Source: Mesorhizobium loti
GTDB lineage: Bacteria; Pseudomonadota; Alphaproteobacteria; Rhizobiales; Rhizobiaceae
Reading direction: 5' to 3'
Assembly (NCBI RefSeq): GCF_013170705.1
Contig: NZ_CP033334.1
Location: 3,015,501-3,079,500, forward strand
Length of the DNA stretch: 64,000 nt
Shown here: positions 8,550 through 17,251 of the stretch, in pieces
Layout of the letters: every line of letters starts with the position of its first letter
How positions within the stretch are numbered: position 1 is the stretch's first letter
The notes under the pieces: generated by a model
Seen by the model: the letters and a program-made list of their open reading frames with translations, nothing else
The model's database searches: none
Told to the model about the DNA's origin: nothing
Position numbers and translations under genes: made by a program

Positions 8550-9419
8550 TCAGGCAATGCCGAAGTAGCCGAGGATACGGTTCACCCATTCCGTACGGTC
8601 CCGCACCAGCCTGAAACCCAGATTGTCAGGAGGCGTGCCAACGGCACAGCCGCCGCTTTTGCCGTCGCTGACGAAGTTCGACATATAAGCTCTGTGGAGG
8701 CCTTCAAGAACGTGGACGCCGCAATTGTCGACCGAACTCGCAACACCGCCTCCTTGGTCGGCCAGCGTCGTGCGGACATAGCAGGTCGAAGTCCATTCCC
8801 AGACGTTGCCCGAAAAGTCGGCGAGGCCCAGGGAATTGAAGCCAAAAGAGCCGCGGCTCCTGGGTAACGGATCTGGTTTGCGATTGAGGTCGACCTCGGC
8901 CTGGTAGCCGGTGAGCCACCGCCTAGCGGGATTGTTGGCGTCGTTTTCGACGCCCTCGAATTCTCCTGCAAACCGCTCCGCCGCGGCAAAGGCCCACTCT
9001 TCGTCGGAAGGCAGCCGCCATTGGCTGCCGGTCACATCGGAATACCATTGGGCGTAGGCGACGGCGTCGAGATAACTCACCCCTGTCGCAGGTGCGTCAC
9101 GCGGGATTGACCGGGTCTCCTGCGCCGGCCGACAGGCACCCGCCGACACACAATCCGTGTAGTCAGCGGCGCTGACTTGGTTGGCCATGATGTCGAGTGG
9201 GGCGCTGATTTGCCGATCAACCTTGGGATTGGCTTGCGGGTGTCCGTCCTTCAGGAACTCGCCCGGCATTGGGTACGTGATCGAGCCGCCAGGCAGGATA
9301 ACCGTCATCGCAACGGCGTGGGACTGTCGATGACCACGGGCCGCCTGCATCGAGAGCCCCGCCGTCACAGCCGCGGTCACCATGGCGATCGGTACGAGCT
9401 TGAGCATGAGAGGGGACAT
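8550..9419 (-). CDS. nirV: NirV, formylglycine-generating-enzyme-like protein
   Basis: A 289 aa exported protein with an N-terminal signal/anchor (about 6-28). It has an FGE-sulfatase (SUMF1) fold: GVSYLDAVAYAQWYSDVTGSQ, RLPSDEEWAFAA, GLADFSGNVWEWTSTCY and a closing NLGFRLVRD. NirV is found next to nirK in many copper denitrifiers, but its exact function is unproven. It follows nirK on the same strand after a 53 bp gap that contains a strong hairpin and a GGAGAAAA ribosome site. Confidence 0.9.
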   Translation of the reverse strand: MSPLMLKLVPIAMVTAAVTAGLSMQAARGHRQSHAVAMTVILPGGSITYPMPGEFLKDGHPQANPKVDRQISAPLDIMANQVSAADYTDCVSAGACRPAQETRSIPRDAPATGVSYLDAVAYAQWYSDVTGSQWRLPSDEEWAFAAAERFAGEFEGVENDANNPARRWLTGYQAEVDLNRKPDPLPRSRGSFGFNSLGLADFSGNVWEWTSTCYVRTTLADQGGGVASSVDNCGVHVLEGLHRAYMSNFVSDGKSGGCAVGTPPDNLGFRLVRDRTEWVNRILGYFGIA

Positions 9420-9432
9420 GTCTTTTCTCCAA

Positions 9433-9457
9433 GCCCGGACAGCGTCACTGTCCGGGC
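9433..9457 (-). terminator. Intercistronic hairpin between nirK and nirV
   Basis: GCCCGGACAG and CTGTCCGGGC form a perfect 10 bp stem with a 5-base loop. The hairpin ends only about 13 bases before the nirV start on the minus strand, next to its ribosome site. It could terminate most nirK transcripts, protect the nirK 3' end, or limit nirV translation. Confidence 0.6.
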
Positions 9458-9472
9458 AAATAGGAGTGACGT

Positions 9473-10579
9473 TCAGTTGGTGGCGATGGGTTTGGGCGCC
9501 TCGACCTGCGTCATCAGGTCATCATTCCATTCGCCCTCGACCTTGAAGTGAGCGGTCGCCCCGAGTTCCACGGCCTCGATCAGATTGTGGTTGACGTATG
9601 CGTAAACCCCTGGCTGCAGGAAGGTGTAGAGCGCCGAACCCGCAGAACCGCCACGGATGAACCATGTCTCCAGATCCTTGGCCGGCGGATTGGCGAATTT
9701 GCCCTGTTCCCAGACATAATCGCCGTGGCCGCCGATCAGGTGCGGCCGGGTATCGCGGTTGGCCTGTGAGTGGACGATCAAGACGGTTTCTCCGACTTTC
9801 GCCGTCATGGCGTTGTCGCCGGTCAAGGAGCCGACCTTGCCGTTGAACACGACATGCGTCGGGATCAGTCCGCGCATCACCTTGACGATGTCATCGTAGC
9901 CGTCACCGGCCGATTCGTAGCTCTTGAAGTTGCCCTTCTCATCGCGCGGGATATAGAAGTCGCTCTCGCCGATATAGAAGATCTTGTCGTATTTTACCGG
10001 CTCGCCCTTGTCGTTCCTCAAGCCGTGGCGCGGCAGCACCATGATTGCGCCATTCATGCCGGAGACGACATGCCATGGGATCATCGGACCACCTGGCGCG
10101 CAGTGATAGACAAATGTCCCGGTTCGCGTCGCCTTGAAGCGCAAGGTCACCTGTTCGCCCGGATTGATCAAGGTCAGCGCGCCGCCGCCCAGTGCGCCGG
10201 TGGCGGCATGGAAGTCGATGTTGTGGGCAAGTGAGTTGGTGTCCGGATTGATCAGCGTCAGCTCGAGATAATCGTCCTGATGCACCACCATCAGCGGCCC
10301 GGGGATCGACCCATCGTAGGTCATCGCATTGAGCTTTGTGCCGTCGGCATCGATGACGACAGGCTTTTCCTCGATCGTCATGGTGAACTCGACGATTTTC
10401 GGTCCGCCCTTGGCGACCTGCTCGTGCGGATGCACGAAAGGCGGCGCCACAAGCTTGATCTTCTCTCGGACGAGACCCTGAATGTCTGCCTTTGTCACAG
10501 TTGCCGAAAATGCCGGCAGTGCTGCCACGGTGGCAGCGCCAATCGCTGCACCGAGCAGAGCTTCGCGTCGCGTGATCAT
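9473..10579 (-). CDS. nirK: Copper-containing nitrite reductase NirK
   Basis: A 368 aa periplasmic enzyme reducing nitrite to NO. The N terminus ([21 protein letters not shown]) looks like a Tat signal. Two cupredoxin domains are present. Copper ligands visible are the histidines of [10 protein letters not shown], and [17 protein letters not shown] with the type I Cys, His and Met plus a type 2 His. The length and the single Tat-like leader fit class I rhizobial NirK. Pseudoazurin in the same cluster is its likely donor. A TTGCG-N4-CGCAA box lies 68 bp upstream. NirV follows downstream. Confidence 0.97.
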   Translation of the reverse strand: MITRREALLGAAIGAATVAALPAFSATVTKADIQGLVREKIKLVAPPFVHPHEQVAKGGPKIVEFTMTIEEKPVVIDADGTKLNAMTYDGSIPGPLMVVHQDDYLELTLINPDTNSLAHNIDFHAATGALGGGALTLINPGEQVTLRFKATRTGTFVYHCAPGGPMIPWHVVSGMNGAIMVLPRHGLRNDKGEPVKYDKIFYIGESDFYIPRDEKGNFKSYESAGDGYDDIVKVMRGLIPTHVVFNGKVGSLTGDNAMTAKVGETVLIVHSQANRDTRPHLIGGHGDYVWEQGKFANPPAKDLETWFIRGGSAGSALYTFLQPGVYAYVNHNLIEAVELGATAHFKVEGEWNDDLMTQVEAPKPIATN

Positions 10580-10646
10580 GTCAGAGTCTCCTGTCTCTCA
10601 ACCGTTGCGGATAAGCAGAACCTAGCTGACCTGACGCAGCGTTTCT

Positions 10647-10660
10647 TTGCGCTGGCGCAA
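10647..10660. promoter_or_regulatory. NnrR-type box upstream of nirK
   Basis: TTGCG-CTGG-CGCAA, again flanked by T and A, almost the same as the box upstream of pseudoazurin and differing only in the central four bases. It sits 68 bp before the nirK ATG, a sensible position for activation by a Crp/Fnr protein. NnrR, encoded in this cluster, is the likely ligand. Confidence 0.8.
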
Positions 10661-10778
10661 ATTGGTGGAGGTTAATCGCAGAAAGAACAGCTTCGGCATG
10701 CGAGCAAGATTTGACATGTAAAAGTTTGGTGTTGCAGTTTTCTGCAAATGTGTGCTGTCACTGGCGGAGTTCTGAAGA

Positions 10779-10934
10779 TCAGCGGCCAATTTTATCTTCT
10801 GGATCGATCAGAATCCGCTCGGCGGCCCCGTCGAGATCTTCATATTGGCCGCTTTTCAAAGCCCACAGGAAGCCCCCCAGGCCAAGCGCACCAAGAAAGA
10901 GAGCAGCGGGTATGAGGTAGGTGAGGGTGGTCAT
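10779..10934 (-). CDS. ccoS: CcoS/FixS, cbb3 oxidase maturation protein
   Basis: A 51 aa protein found by hand translation of the minus strand: one N-terminal membrane helix (LTYLIPAALFLGALGLGGFLWAL in essence), then KSGQYEDLDGAAERIL and a short acidic tail. The helix followed by GQ(Y/F)xDLxG is diagnostic of CcoS/FixS, needed for cofactor insertion into cbb3 oxidase. It starts 19 bp after the ccoI stop and closes the ccoGHIS operon. It is short enough to be missed by automatic callers. Confidence 0.93.
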   Translation of the reverse strand: MTTLTYLIPAALFLGALGLGGFLWALKSGQYEDLDGAAERILIDPEDKIGR

Positions 10935-10953
10935 GCGGATGGGGCCAATTCAT

Positions 10954-13215
10954 TTATTTCGGAACGTCGCGCCGAACACTCTTCGCCAGCGAATTTGGCA
11001 TTGAACCTTGCAGTCGCAGCGCATTTCCGATCACAAGCAGCGAAGAAGCGGACATGGCGATCGCCGCGATAAGAGGTGTGACGTGTCCCAGGATGGCGAT
11101 CGGCACGGCGACAGCGTTGTAGATGATCGCAATCGCGATGTTCTGGCGGATCAGGCCGCCCGCCTTGCGCGAGACGTCCAACGCGAGAGGCACGGCCAGA
11201 AGACTTTCGCGCAGGAAGACAAAGTCGGCTGCGTTGCGGCCAATGTCGGCGGCGGTGGCCGGCGCGATCGAGACATGCGCCGCGCGCAGCGCCGGCGTGT
11301 CGTTGAGGCCGTCGCCAACCATCAGAACCTTGTGCCCGTCCTTCTCCAGGGTCTCGATGCGCTCGACCTTGCCGGATGGCAGCAGGCAGGGAACGAAGTC
11401 ATCGACACCCAGCCCTTTCGCAACCTCGGCGCAGGCTGCCGCGGTATCGCCCGACAGCATTTCCACCGACATCCCAGCATGCTTCAATTGATCGATGGCC
11501 GCACAAGCGTCGGCACGCAATGCATCCTCGAAAACGAAGGATGCGACAATCATCCCGTTTTTCGTCAGGACCGTTCCGCCGTAGCCATGTTTGCCTTCAC
11601 CACCGGTTCGAGCCTTCCACCCAGCCCATCCGCGTCGACCCAGCCGCCAGGTGCTTCCGGCGTCAGTGGCTTCGATGCCAAATCCCGGGTGCTCGGTGAC
11701 CGCATCGAATTTATGGTGCCCGCCAGGAGCGGCAAATCCGGCCACGGCCTTTGAAAATGGATGGCGCGAATGCGCGGCCATGTCTGCCGCGATTGCCAAC
11801 ATTGCGGGATCGATCGACAACGCGTTGACGAGCCGGGGCTGGCCGAGCGTGAGCGTTCCGGTCTTGTCGAACACCGCCGTGTCGATCGTTGCCAGGCGTT
11901 CCATCGCCGAGCCGTCCTTGACCATGATGCCGTTCTCGAACAGGCGCCGCGCGGCGACCACCTGGACGATCGGCACCGCAAGACCGAGCGCGCAGGGGCA
12001 TGTGATGATGAGAACAGCGATGGCGATCGTCATCGCGCGGTGCCAGTCGCCGGTCGTCGCGATCCAGCCCAGGAACGTCACCAAGGCGGTGAGATGAACC
12101 ACAGGCGCGTAGAGCGCCGAGACGCGATCGGCGATGCGGCGATAATGCGCACGACCGCCCTCGGCAGCCTCCATCAGCCGAACCATTTCGGCCAGGAACG
12201 AATCCTTTGCGGAGGCTGTCGCCTCGATCGTCAGCGGGCCGGTAAGGTTGAGCACGCCAGCCTGCACGGCTTCGCCTGACGCCACGTTTTTCGGCGTGCT
12301 CTCGCCTGAGGCCAGCGAACAGTCGAGATCCGACGCTCCCTGGATGATCTTGCCGTCAACCGGGATTCTTTCACCGGCTGCTATCAGCAGCTGCATCCCT
12401 GGTTCGATCTCGCCAACCGGCAAATAGTCCCGTGCGCCGTCTGCGCGCAGCACCATGGCGCCACGCGCGGCCAGCTGCGACAGGCTTTTCACCGCGGTGC
12501 GGGCACGCTCCCGCATCACGTGATCCAGCGTGCGGCCGATCAACAGGAAGAACAGCAACGACACCGACGCGTCGAAATAGGCTTGTTCGCCATGATTGAT
12601 CGTTTCATAGAGGCTCATGGCATAAGCAAGCGACACCCCGACCGCGATCGGCACGTCCATGTTCATGCGGCCATGGCGCAATGCGTTCCAGGCTGAGCGG
12701 AAGAAGATGCCGCCGGCGAAGGCCAGTGCGGGAATGGCGATCAGCGCCGAGACCCAGTGAAACAGGTCGCGCGTCGCGCCATCCGCGCCGGACCAGACCG
12801 AGACAGAAAGCAGCATGATGTTGCCAGCCGCAAAGCCGGCAACAGCGACGGCGCGGATCAGCTCCGCAAGCGTCTTATCCTTCTCATCCACCTCAGGGGC
12901 GAACAAATGCGCCTCGTAGCCCAGCCTGCCAAGCGCGTCGACGAAGGGTGGCACTTGATCCCCACGCCACCGGATCGCGACGCGCTTCGTCGACAGGTTG
13001 ACGCGCGCGCCTTCGACATTGTCCAGTTTTCCCAGCACCGTCTCGATCGTCTGGATGCAGGCCCCGCAATGAACCCTCGGCACCGAAAGATCGGTCTGGC
13101 GAAGGTTGTCGCCAAGCGGCCGGCTCGCCAGCCTGATCTCCTGGCCGGATGGCAGAACCGATGTGGAGCTGCCCAGGTCCAGCGCCATTTCGGCGCCCGG
13201 CGCACAACAGCTCAT
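10954..13215 (-). CDS. ccoI: CcoI/FixI, copper-transporting P-type ATPase
   Basis: A 753 aa P1B-type ATPase that supplies copper for cbb3 oxidase assembly. It has a cysteine-rich N terminus (SCCAPG), a heavy-metal-associated domain with the HCGAC metal motif (about residues 50-54), about eight membrane helices, the transmembrane metal site CPC in ITCPCALGLAVP, the phosphorylation motif DKTGTLT, and GDGLNDTPAL near the end. The start overlaps the ccoH stop (ATGA). It is third in ccoGHIS. Confidence 0.96.
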   Translation of the reverse strand: MSCCAPGAEMALDLGSSTSVLPSGQEIRLASRPLGDNLRQTDLSVPRVHCGACIQTIETVLGKLDNVEGARVNLSTKRVAIRWRGDQVPPFVDALGRLGYEAHLFAPEVDEKDKTLAELIRAVAVAGFAAGNIMLLSVSVWSGADGATRDLFHWVSALIAIPALAFAGGIFFRSAWNALRHGRMNMDVPIAVGVSLAYAMSLYETINHGEQAYFDASVSLLFFLLIGRTLDHVMRERARTAVKSLSQLAARGAMVLRADGARDYLPVGEIEPGMQLLIAAGERIPVDGKIIQGASDLDCSLASGESTPKNVASGEAVQAGVLNLTGPLTIEATASAKDSFLAEMVRLMEAAEGGRAHYRRIADRVSALYAPVVHLTALVTFLGWIATTGDWHRAMTIAIAVLIITCPCALGLAVPIVQVVAARRLFENGIMVKDGSAMERLATIDTAVFDKTGTLTLGQPRLVNALSIDPAMLAIAADMAAHSRHPFSKAVAGFAAPGGHHKFDAVTEHPGFGIEATDAGSTWRLGRRGWAGWKARTGGEGKHGYGGTVLTKNGMIVASFVFEDALRADACAAIDQLKHAGMSVEMLSGDTAAACAEVAKGLGVDDFVPCLLPSGKVERIETLEKDGHKVLMVGDGLNDTPALRAAHVSIAPATAADIGRNAADFVFLRESLLAVPLALDVSRKAGGLIRQNIAIAIIYNAVAVPIAILGHVTPLIAAIAMSASSLLVIGNALRLQGSMPNSLAKSVRRDVPK

Positions 13216-13709
13216 TTCAGCGCTCCATGGGAAATCATGATCCTGCGGACCTCGCGATAGGGCTTCGCGAGACCTGCATCGGCGTCCACCTCGACGATCC
13301 AGACGCCGTCCTTCGGCGTATGCTGGGCGGCGAATTCCTGGCCCGTGGCGGGGGCGAGCGTGATAGCCTTGTCCTCTTTCTCGTAGGCCGGATGACGAAA
13401 CAACACCTTGACGCCACGCAGGGTAACCGGCTTGCCGGCCGCATCGGTCAGGCTATAGCGAACCTCACCCCATGCGATGGTCAGGTTCCCGCTCCAGCCA
13501 AGGGCTGCCTGCGCGCGCCCTTCCTCGGCCTTTTTGTTGAATTGCTGGCTGGCCACGTAGGTGTTCTCAACGACAAGGCCGGTCCAGCTTGTGTTGGCGA
13601 GTGTCGCCATGGTCAGGTTGACCGCGATGACCACACCGAAAAAGGCAAGGATGATGGCCAGCATGTGCCTGCCGGTGAATTCGCGGGGCCTTTGCGCCTT
13701 GGCAGTCAT
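13212..13709 (-). CDS. ccoH: CcoH/FixH, cbb3 oxidase assembly protein
   Basis: A 165 aa protein of the FixH family. A single N-terminal membrane helix (about 14-36, MLAIILAFFGVVIAVNLTMATLA) precedes an extracytoplasmic domain with the typical SWTGLVVENTYVASQQFNKK stretch. FixH/CcoH is required for assembly or stability of cbb3 oxidase. The gene overlaps ccoG upstream and ccoI downstream by four bases each, so the three are translationally coupled. Confidence 0.93.
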   Translation of the reverse strand: MTAKAQRPREFTGRHMLAIILAFFGVVIAVNLTMATLANTSWTGLVVENTYVASQQFNKKAEEGRAQAALGWSGNLTIAWGEVRYSLTDAAGKPVTLRGVKVLFRHPAYEKEDKAITLAPATGQEFAAQHTPKDGVWIVEVDADAGLAKPYREVRRIMISHGALK

Positions 13710-15265
13710 CTGGCGATCTCCGGTGCGTTGAAGGTGGCCGTGTATTCGTCCGATTCGAAGCTCGCCTTGTCCTCGACCCGGAACGTGAAGGTCTGCGCTG
13801 TGCCCTGGATCTGGTCCGCTGGCTGCCGCACGAAGACCTTCAGCATTTTCAGGCGATCGGGCTCGACCGGGATGGCGAAGGAGCGGCTTGCCTTTAGGTC
13901 GTCGCCGACCACGCTCATTTCGGCCCCTTGCAAGCCTTGCATCGTGACGACGATCGTTCGTGGCTCAGGGATCATGTTGAGCAGCTTGACGGTGTAGCCG
14001 TTGCGGATCGAACCGTCGGACAGCGTGACGAATTGCGGATTTCGGTCATGCAGCACGTTCACCTCGAGCCGGTCACGCGTCAGCAGCGAATAGACCACGC
14101 CCAGGCCGATCAGCGACCACATACCCATGTAGACATAGGTGCGGGGCCGAAAGATCTTGCGGATATGGAAGTGAGCCACCTTGTCGGAGAACAGGCCATC
14201 AGCGGTCCTGACCAGCGACGGTTGGACTGAACTGGAGCCGCCGGCGGTCGCCAGCATCATGTTGGCGTTGTAGTCGGAGAGCGTCGCGTAGGAGATCAGT
14301 CCATGCTCCCTGCCCAGCTTTTCCATGACGCCGTCGCAGGCGTCGATGCAAAGCCCGCAGGTGATGCATTCAAGCTGTTGTCCGTCGCGGATGTCGATCC
14401 CCATCGGGCAGACCGCCACGCAGGCATTGCAGTCGACGCAATCGCCGACGGATTCCCCCGCTGCCAGAACCTTCTTGGCGTGACGCGAACGCGGTTCACC
14501 GCGCCAGTCATTGTAGGTGACGGTGAGAGAATTTTCATCGAGCATGGCTGCCTGGATGCGCGGCCATGGGCACATATAGGTGCAGACCTGCTCGCGCATC
14601 AGCCCGCCGAACGTATAGGTCGTCGCCGTCAGCACGGCGATGGTGATGTAGGCGATTGGCGCCGCGGTGCCGGTGAAGAGTTCGCCGACCAACGTCGGCG
14701 CATCGGCGAAATAGAAGATCCATGCGCCGCCGGTCGCCGCGCCTATGACCAGCCAGATGGCGTGCTTTGATACACGCAGCACGAGCTTGCGGGGGCTCCA
14801 GGGTCCGGCGTCGAGTTTTATACGCGCGTTGCGGTCACCCTCGATGGCCCGCTCGACGACCAGAAACAGATCGACCCATACGGTCTGCGGGCAGCTATAG
14901 CCGCACCAGGCGCGTCCGACAGTCGACGTGATCAGGAAAAGACCGACGCCGGCCATGACCAGGAGGCCGGCCACATAATAGAATTCCTGCGGCCAGATCT
15001 CGATGAAGAAGAAGTAGAAGCGCCGGTTGGCGACATCGAGCAGCACCGCCTGATCAGGGGCAAATGGGCCTCGATCCCATCGCAACCACGGCGTCAGATA
15101 ATAAATGCCGAGCGTTACCGCCATCACGATCCATTTGAACTGGCGAAAGCTGCCCGATGCCCGCTTCGGGAAGATTTTCTTGCGCGCGGCATACATTGGC
15201 TGGCGCACTTTGGCGGAGTTGACGGCCTCGGCTTCGAGCCGTTCTACCTGCGTATTGTCCAGCAC
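13706..15265 (-). CDS. ccoG: CcoG/FixG, polyferredoxin-like copper/cbb3 assembly protein
   Basis: A 519 aa integral membrane iron-sulfur protein. It has an N-terminal cytosolic tail, about four to five membrane helices, the motif WCGYSCPQTVW, and two 4Fe-4S clusters (CVDCNACVAVCPMGIDIR and CITCGLCIDACDGVM). The C-terminal domain is Ig-like and carries a further membrane helix (YVYMGMWSLIGLGVVYSLL) before it. CcoG is thought to reduce Cu(II) for cbb3 maturation. It is first in ccoGHIS, and an FNR/FixK box lies 116 bp upstream. Confidence 0.96.
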   Translation of the reverse strand: MLDNTQVERLEAEAVNSAKVRQPMYAARKKIFPKRASGSFRQFKWIVMAVTLGIYYLTPWLRWDRGPFAPDQAVLLDVANRRFYFFFIEIWPQEFYYVAGLLVMAGVGLFLITSTVGRAWCGYSCPQTVWVDLFLVVERAIEGDRNARIKLDAGPWSPRKLVLRVSKHAIWLVIGAATGGAWIFYFADAPTLVGELFTGTAAPIAYITIAVLTATTYTFGGLMREQVCTYMCPWPRIQAAMLDENSLTVTYNDWRGEPRSRHAKKVLAAGESVGDCVDCNACVAVCPMGIDIRDGQQLECITCGLCIDACDGVMEKLGREHGLISYATLSDYNANMMLATAGGSSSVQPSLVRTADGLFSDKVAHFHIRKIFRPRTYVYMGMWSLIGLGVVYSLLTRDRLEVNVLHDRNPQFVTLSDGSIRNGYTVKLLNMIPEPRTIVVTMQGLQGAEMSVVGDDLKASRSFAIPVEPDRLKMLKVFVRQPADQIQGTAQTFTFRVEDKASFESDEYTATFNAPEIAR

Positions 15266-15380
15266 TGTTGTCTCCCGTCGCGCAGCTTGTGATTTCGCAG
15301 GCAGTTGGCCTGATCGGTTTCAGACAAGCGCGCGAAATGCAGCGTTTGCCGGACTTTGCCACCGATAGGGTTGAGCCGCG

Positions 15381-15394
15381 TTGATGCAGGTCAA
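15381..15394. promoter_or_regulatory. FNR/FixK box upstream of ccoG
   Basis: TTGAT-GCAG-GTCAA, matching the anaerobox consensus TTGAT-N4-ATCAA at nine of ten half-site positions. It lies in the ccoP-ccoG intergenic region, upstream of ccoG on the minus strand, and fits oxygen control by FnrN or FixK. Confidence 0.8.
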
Positions 15395-15417
15395 TCGCCG
15401 CATGCCGCTAACAGATC

Positions 15418-15440
15418 GAGGCCCGGCATGGCCGGGCCTC
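15418..15440 (-). terminator. Strong hairpin downstream of ccoP
   Basis: GAGGCCCGGC and GCCGGGCCTC form a perfect 10 bp GC-rich stem with a 3-base loop. It lies 41 bp past the ccoP stop on the minus strand and 24 bp before the ccoG anaerobox. It probably ends the ccoNOQP transcript and insulates ccoGHIS. No long U-tract is visible. Confidence 0.65.
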
Positions 15441-15480
15441 GTCGCTTGCACGGAGAGGGCCAGAGAATAGACCCCCGTTG

Positions 15481-16344
15481 CTATTCTCCACCGCCAAGCG
15501 AATGCACGTAAACCGCCAGTTCCTTGACCTTGGTTTCGCCCAGGCGCGCGCCCCAGGCCGGCATCACGCCCTGCTTCGGTGCGCGAACCTGGTCGGCGAT
15601 TGCCGTCTCTCCGGAGCCGTAAAGCCAGATCGCGTCGGTCAGATCAGGGGCGCCGAGTTCCTTGTTGCCTTTTGCGTTGTCTCCGTGACAGGCCACGCAA
15701 TTCTCGGCAAAGACCTTGGAGCCCGGCGCGACGAGGCTTGCATCCACGACCTTTCCGGACAGGCTGGCGACATAGGCGCTGACCTGTGCGATCTGGTCGG
15801 CGGTTATGATGTCGCCGAAGGCCGGCATTTCAGACAGCCGCGTGTCCGGGTCGGATACGAAGCGGATGCCGTGCGTGATCGTCTGCTGGATCTGCTCCGC
15901 CTTGCCGCCCCACAGCCAATCATCATCGTTGAGGTTGGGAAAGCCCTTGGAGCCCTGAGCACCAGAGCCGTGGCACTGTGTGCAGTTGACCTTGAAGGCG
16001 GCGCCGCCGGCGGCGACGGCGAATTCGCGCAGCGCATCGTCTGCCGCAATCTCCGAGACGCTCTTGGACTCTACCGCCGAGAGATATTTGCCTTTCGCGA
16101 CTTCTGCCGCGGCCAGTTCGTTCTTGACTTCATTGCGGCTAGAATAGCCGAGCGCCCCCGTTGTCGCCGAGTGCAGCAGCGGCCATGCGGGATAGGCGAT
16201 GGTGTAACCGATGGCCCAGACAATGGTGACGTAAAATGTGATCACCCACCAGCGAGGTAGCGGGTTGTTCAGTTCCCGGATGCCGTCCCATTCGTGGCCG
16301 GTGGTCGAGACGCCGGAGATTTCATCGATGTGCTCGTCGCTCAT
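15481..16344 (-). CDS. ccoP: CcoP/FixP, cbb3 oxidase dihaem cytochrome c subunit
   Basis: A 287 aa subunit III of cbb3 oxidase. The N terminus SDEHIDEISGVSTTGHEWDGI is typical of FixP. One membrane helix follows (about 34-55), then two cytochrome c domains with CXXCH motifs CTQCH and CVACH. It shuttles electrons from cytochrome c to CcoO/CcoN on the periplasmic side. The ATG was preferred over a GTG six bases upstream that overlaps the ccoQ stop, because known FixP proteins begin at this methionine. It is last in ccoNOQP. Confidence 0.95.
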   Translation of the reverse strand: MSDEHIDEISGVSTTGHEWDGIRELNNPLPRWWVITFYVTIVWAIGYTIAYPAWPLLHSATTGALGYSSRNEVKNELAAAEVAKGKYLSAVESKSVSEIAADDALREFAVAAGGAAFKVNCTQCHGSGAQGSKGFPNLNDDDWLWGGKAEQIQQTITHGIRFVSDPDTRLSEMPAFGDIITADQIAQVSAYVASLSGKVVDASLVAPGSKVFAENCVACHGDNAKGNKELGAPDLTDAIWLYGSGETAIADQVRAPKQGVMPAWGARLGETKVKELAVYVHSLGGGE

Positions 16345-16346
16345 GA

Positions 16347-16496
16347 TCACTCGTCCTCAAGGGGAATCCGGGCAGCTTCTTCTGCCAGCTTGCGGCTACC
16401 GGGGCGCAGGGCGAAGACAATTGCCCCAACAAAGAAAAGCGCCATCGCGACCAGGCCCCAGCTGTCAGCAAACTCCCGCATTAAATTGTAATCCAT
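16347..16496 (-). CDS. ccoQ: CcoQ/FixQ, small cbb3 oxidase subunit
   Basis: A 49 aa protein found by hand translation: MDYNLMREFADSWGLVAMAL at the start, a single membrane helix (about 12-30), then RPGSRKLAEEAARIPLEDE. This is the usual CcoQ/FixQ pattern, which stabilises the oxidase. It lies between ccoO (stop 12 bp upstream) and ccoP, whose start it touches. Confidence 0.95.
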   Translation of the reverse strand: MDYNLMREFADSWGLVAMALFFVGAIVFALRPGSRKLAEEAARIPLEDE

Positions 16497-16508
16497 GGAT
16501 AAAACTCC

Positions 16509-17240
16509 TCAGCGGTAGCCGGCGGCTTCGTCGTAGTTCTTGAAATCGACCAGAGTGCCCAGCATCTGCAGGTAGGCGACAAGGGCATCCATTTCGGTGA
16601 CCTGCTGCGGGTTGCCGTCGAAGTCGCCGATCTTGGCTTTTGGATAGCGTTTCTCAAGGCCGGAGGTATCGGCGTTCGGATCGGCCTGCGCCATCAGATC
16701 GGCGTTGGCGTGCGCGATCATGTCGTCGTCGTAGGGGACACCGACACGCCGGTTGGCGACCAGATGCGTTGAGAAATCCTTCACTTCGATGGGCGCGTCC
16801 TTCAGGAACGCATAGCTCGGCATGATCGATTCCGGCACCACGGAACGTGGATCGGAAAGATGTGCGACGTGCCATGCATTCGAATAGCGGTCACCGACCC
16901 GGGCGAGATCGGGTCCGGTACGCTTCGATCCCCACTGGAAGGGATGATCATACATCGACTCAGCAGCCAGGCTGTAGTGGCCGTAGCGCTCGACCTCGTC
17001 GCGGAACGGCCTGATCATCTGGCTATGGCAGAGGTAGCAGCCCTCGCGCACATAGATGTTGCGGCCGGCGAGTTCGAGCGGCGAGTAAGGCCGCATGCCT
17101 TCGACCTTCTCGATCGTGTTGTCGAGATAGAAGAGTGGTGCGATCTCGACGATGCCGCCGACCGTCACCACCAGAAGGGAACCAACGAGAAGAAGCGTGG
17201 CGTTCTTCTCGACGATCGCGTGTCTGTCCATCAAGCCCAT
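16509..17240 (-). CDS. ccoO: CcoO/FixO, cbb3 oxidase monohaem cytochrome c subunit
   Basis: A 243 aa subunit II. An N-terminal membrane anchor (about 12-35) is followed by a cytochrome c domain with the haem motif CYLCH in [24 protein letters not shown](A)FL later supplies the axial methionine. It passes electrons to the CcoN binuclear centre. The ATG at [13 protein letters not shown] matches known FixO starts; the longer upstream frame overlaps ccoN and was rejected. It starts 11 bp after the ccoN stop. Confidence 0.96.
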   Translation of the reverse strand: MGLMDRHAIVEKNATLLLVGSLLVVTVGGIVEIAPLFYLDNTIEKVEGMRPYSPLELAGRNIYVREGCYLCHSQMIRPFRDEVERYGHYSLAAESMYDHPFQWGSKRTGPDLARVGDRYSNAWHVAHLSDPRSVVPESIMPSYAFLKDAPIEVKDFSTHLVANRRVGVPYDDDMIAHANADLMAQADPNADTSGLEKRYPKAKIGDFDGNPQQVTEMDALVAYLQMLGTLVDFKNYDEAAGYR

Positions 17241-17251
17241 TTTCTGGCTCC

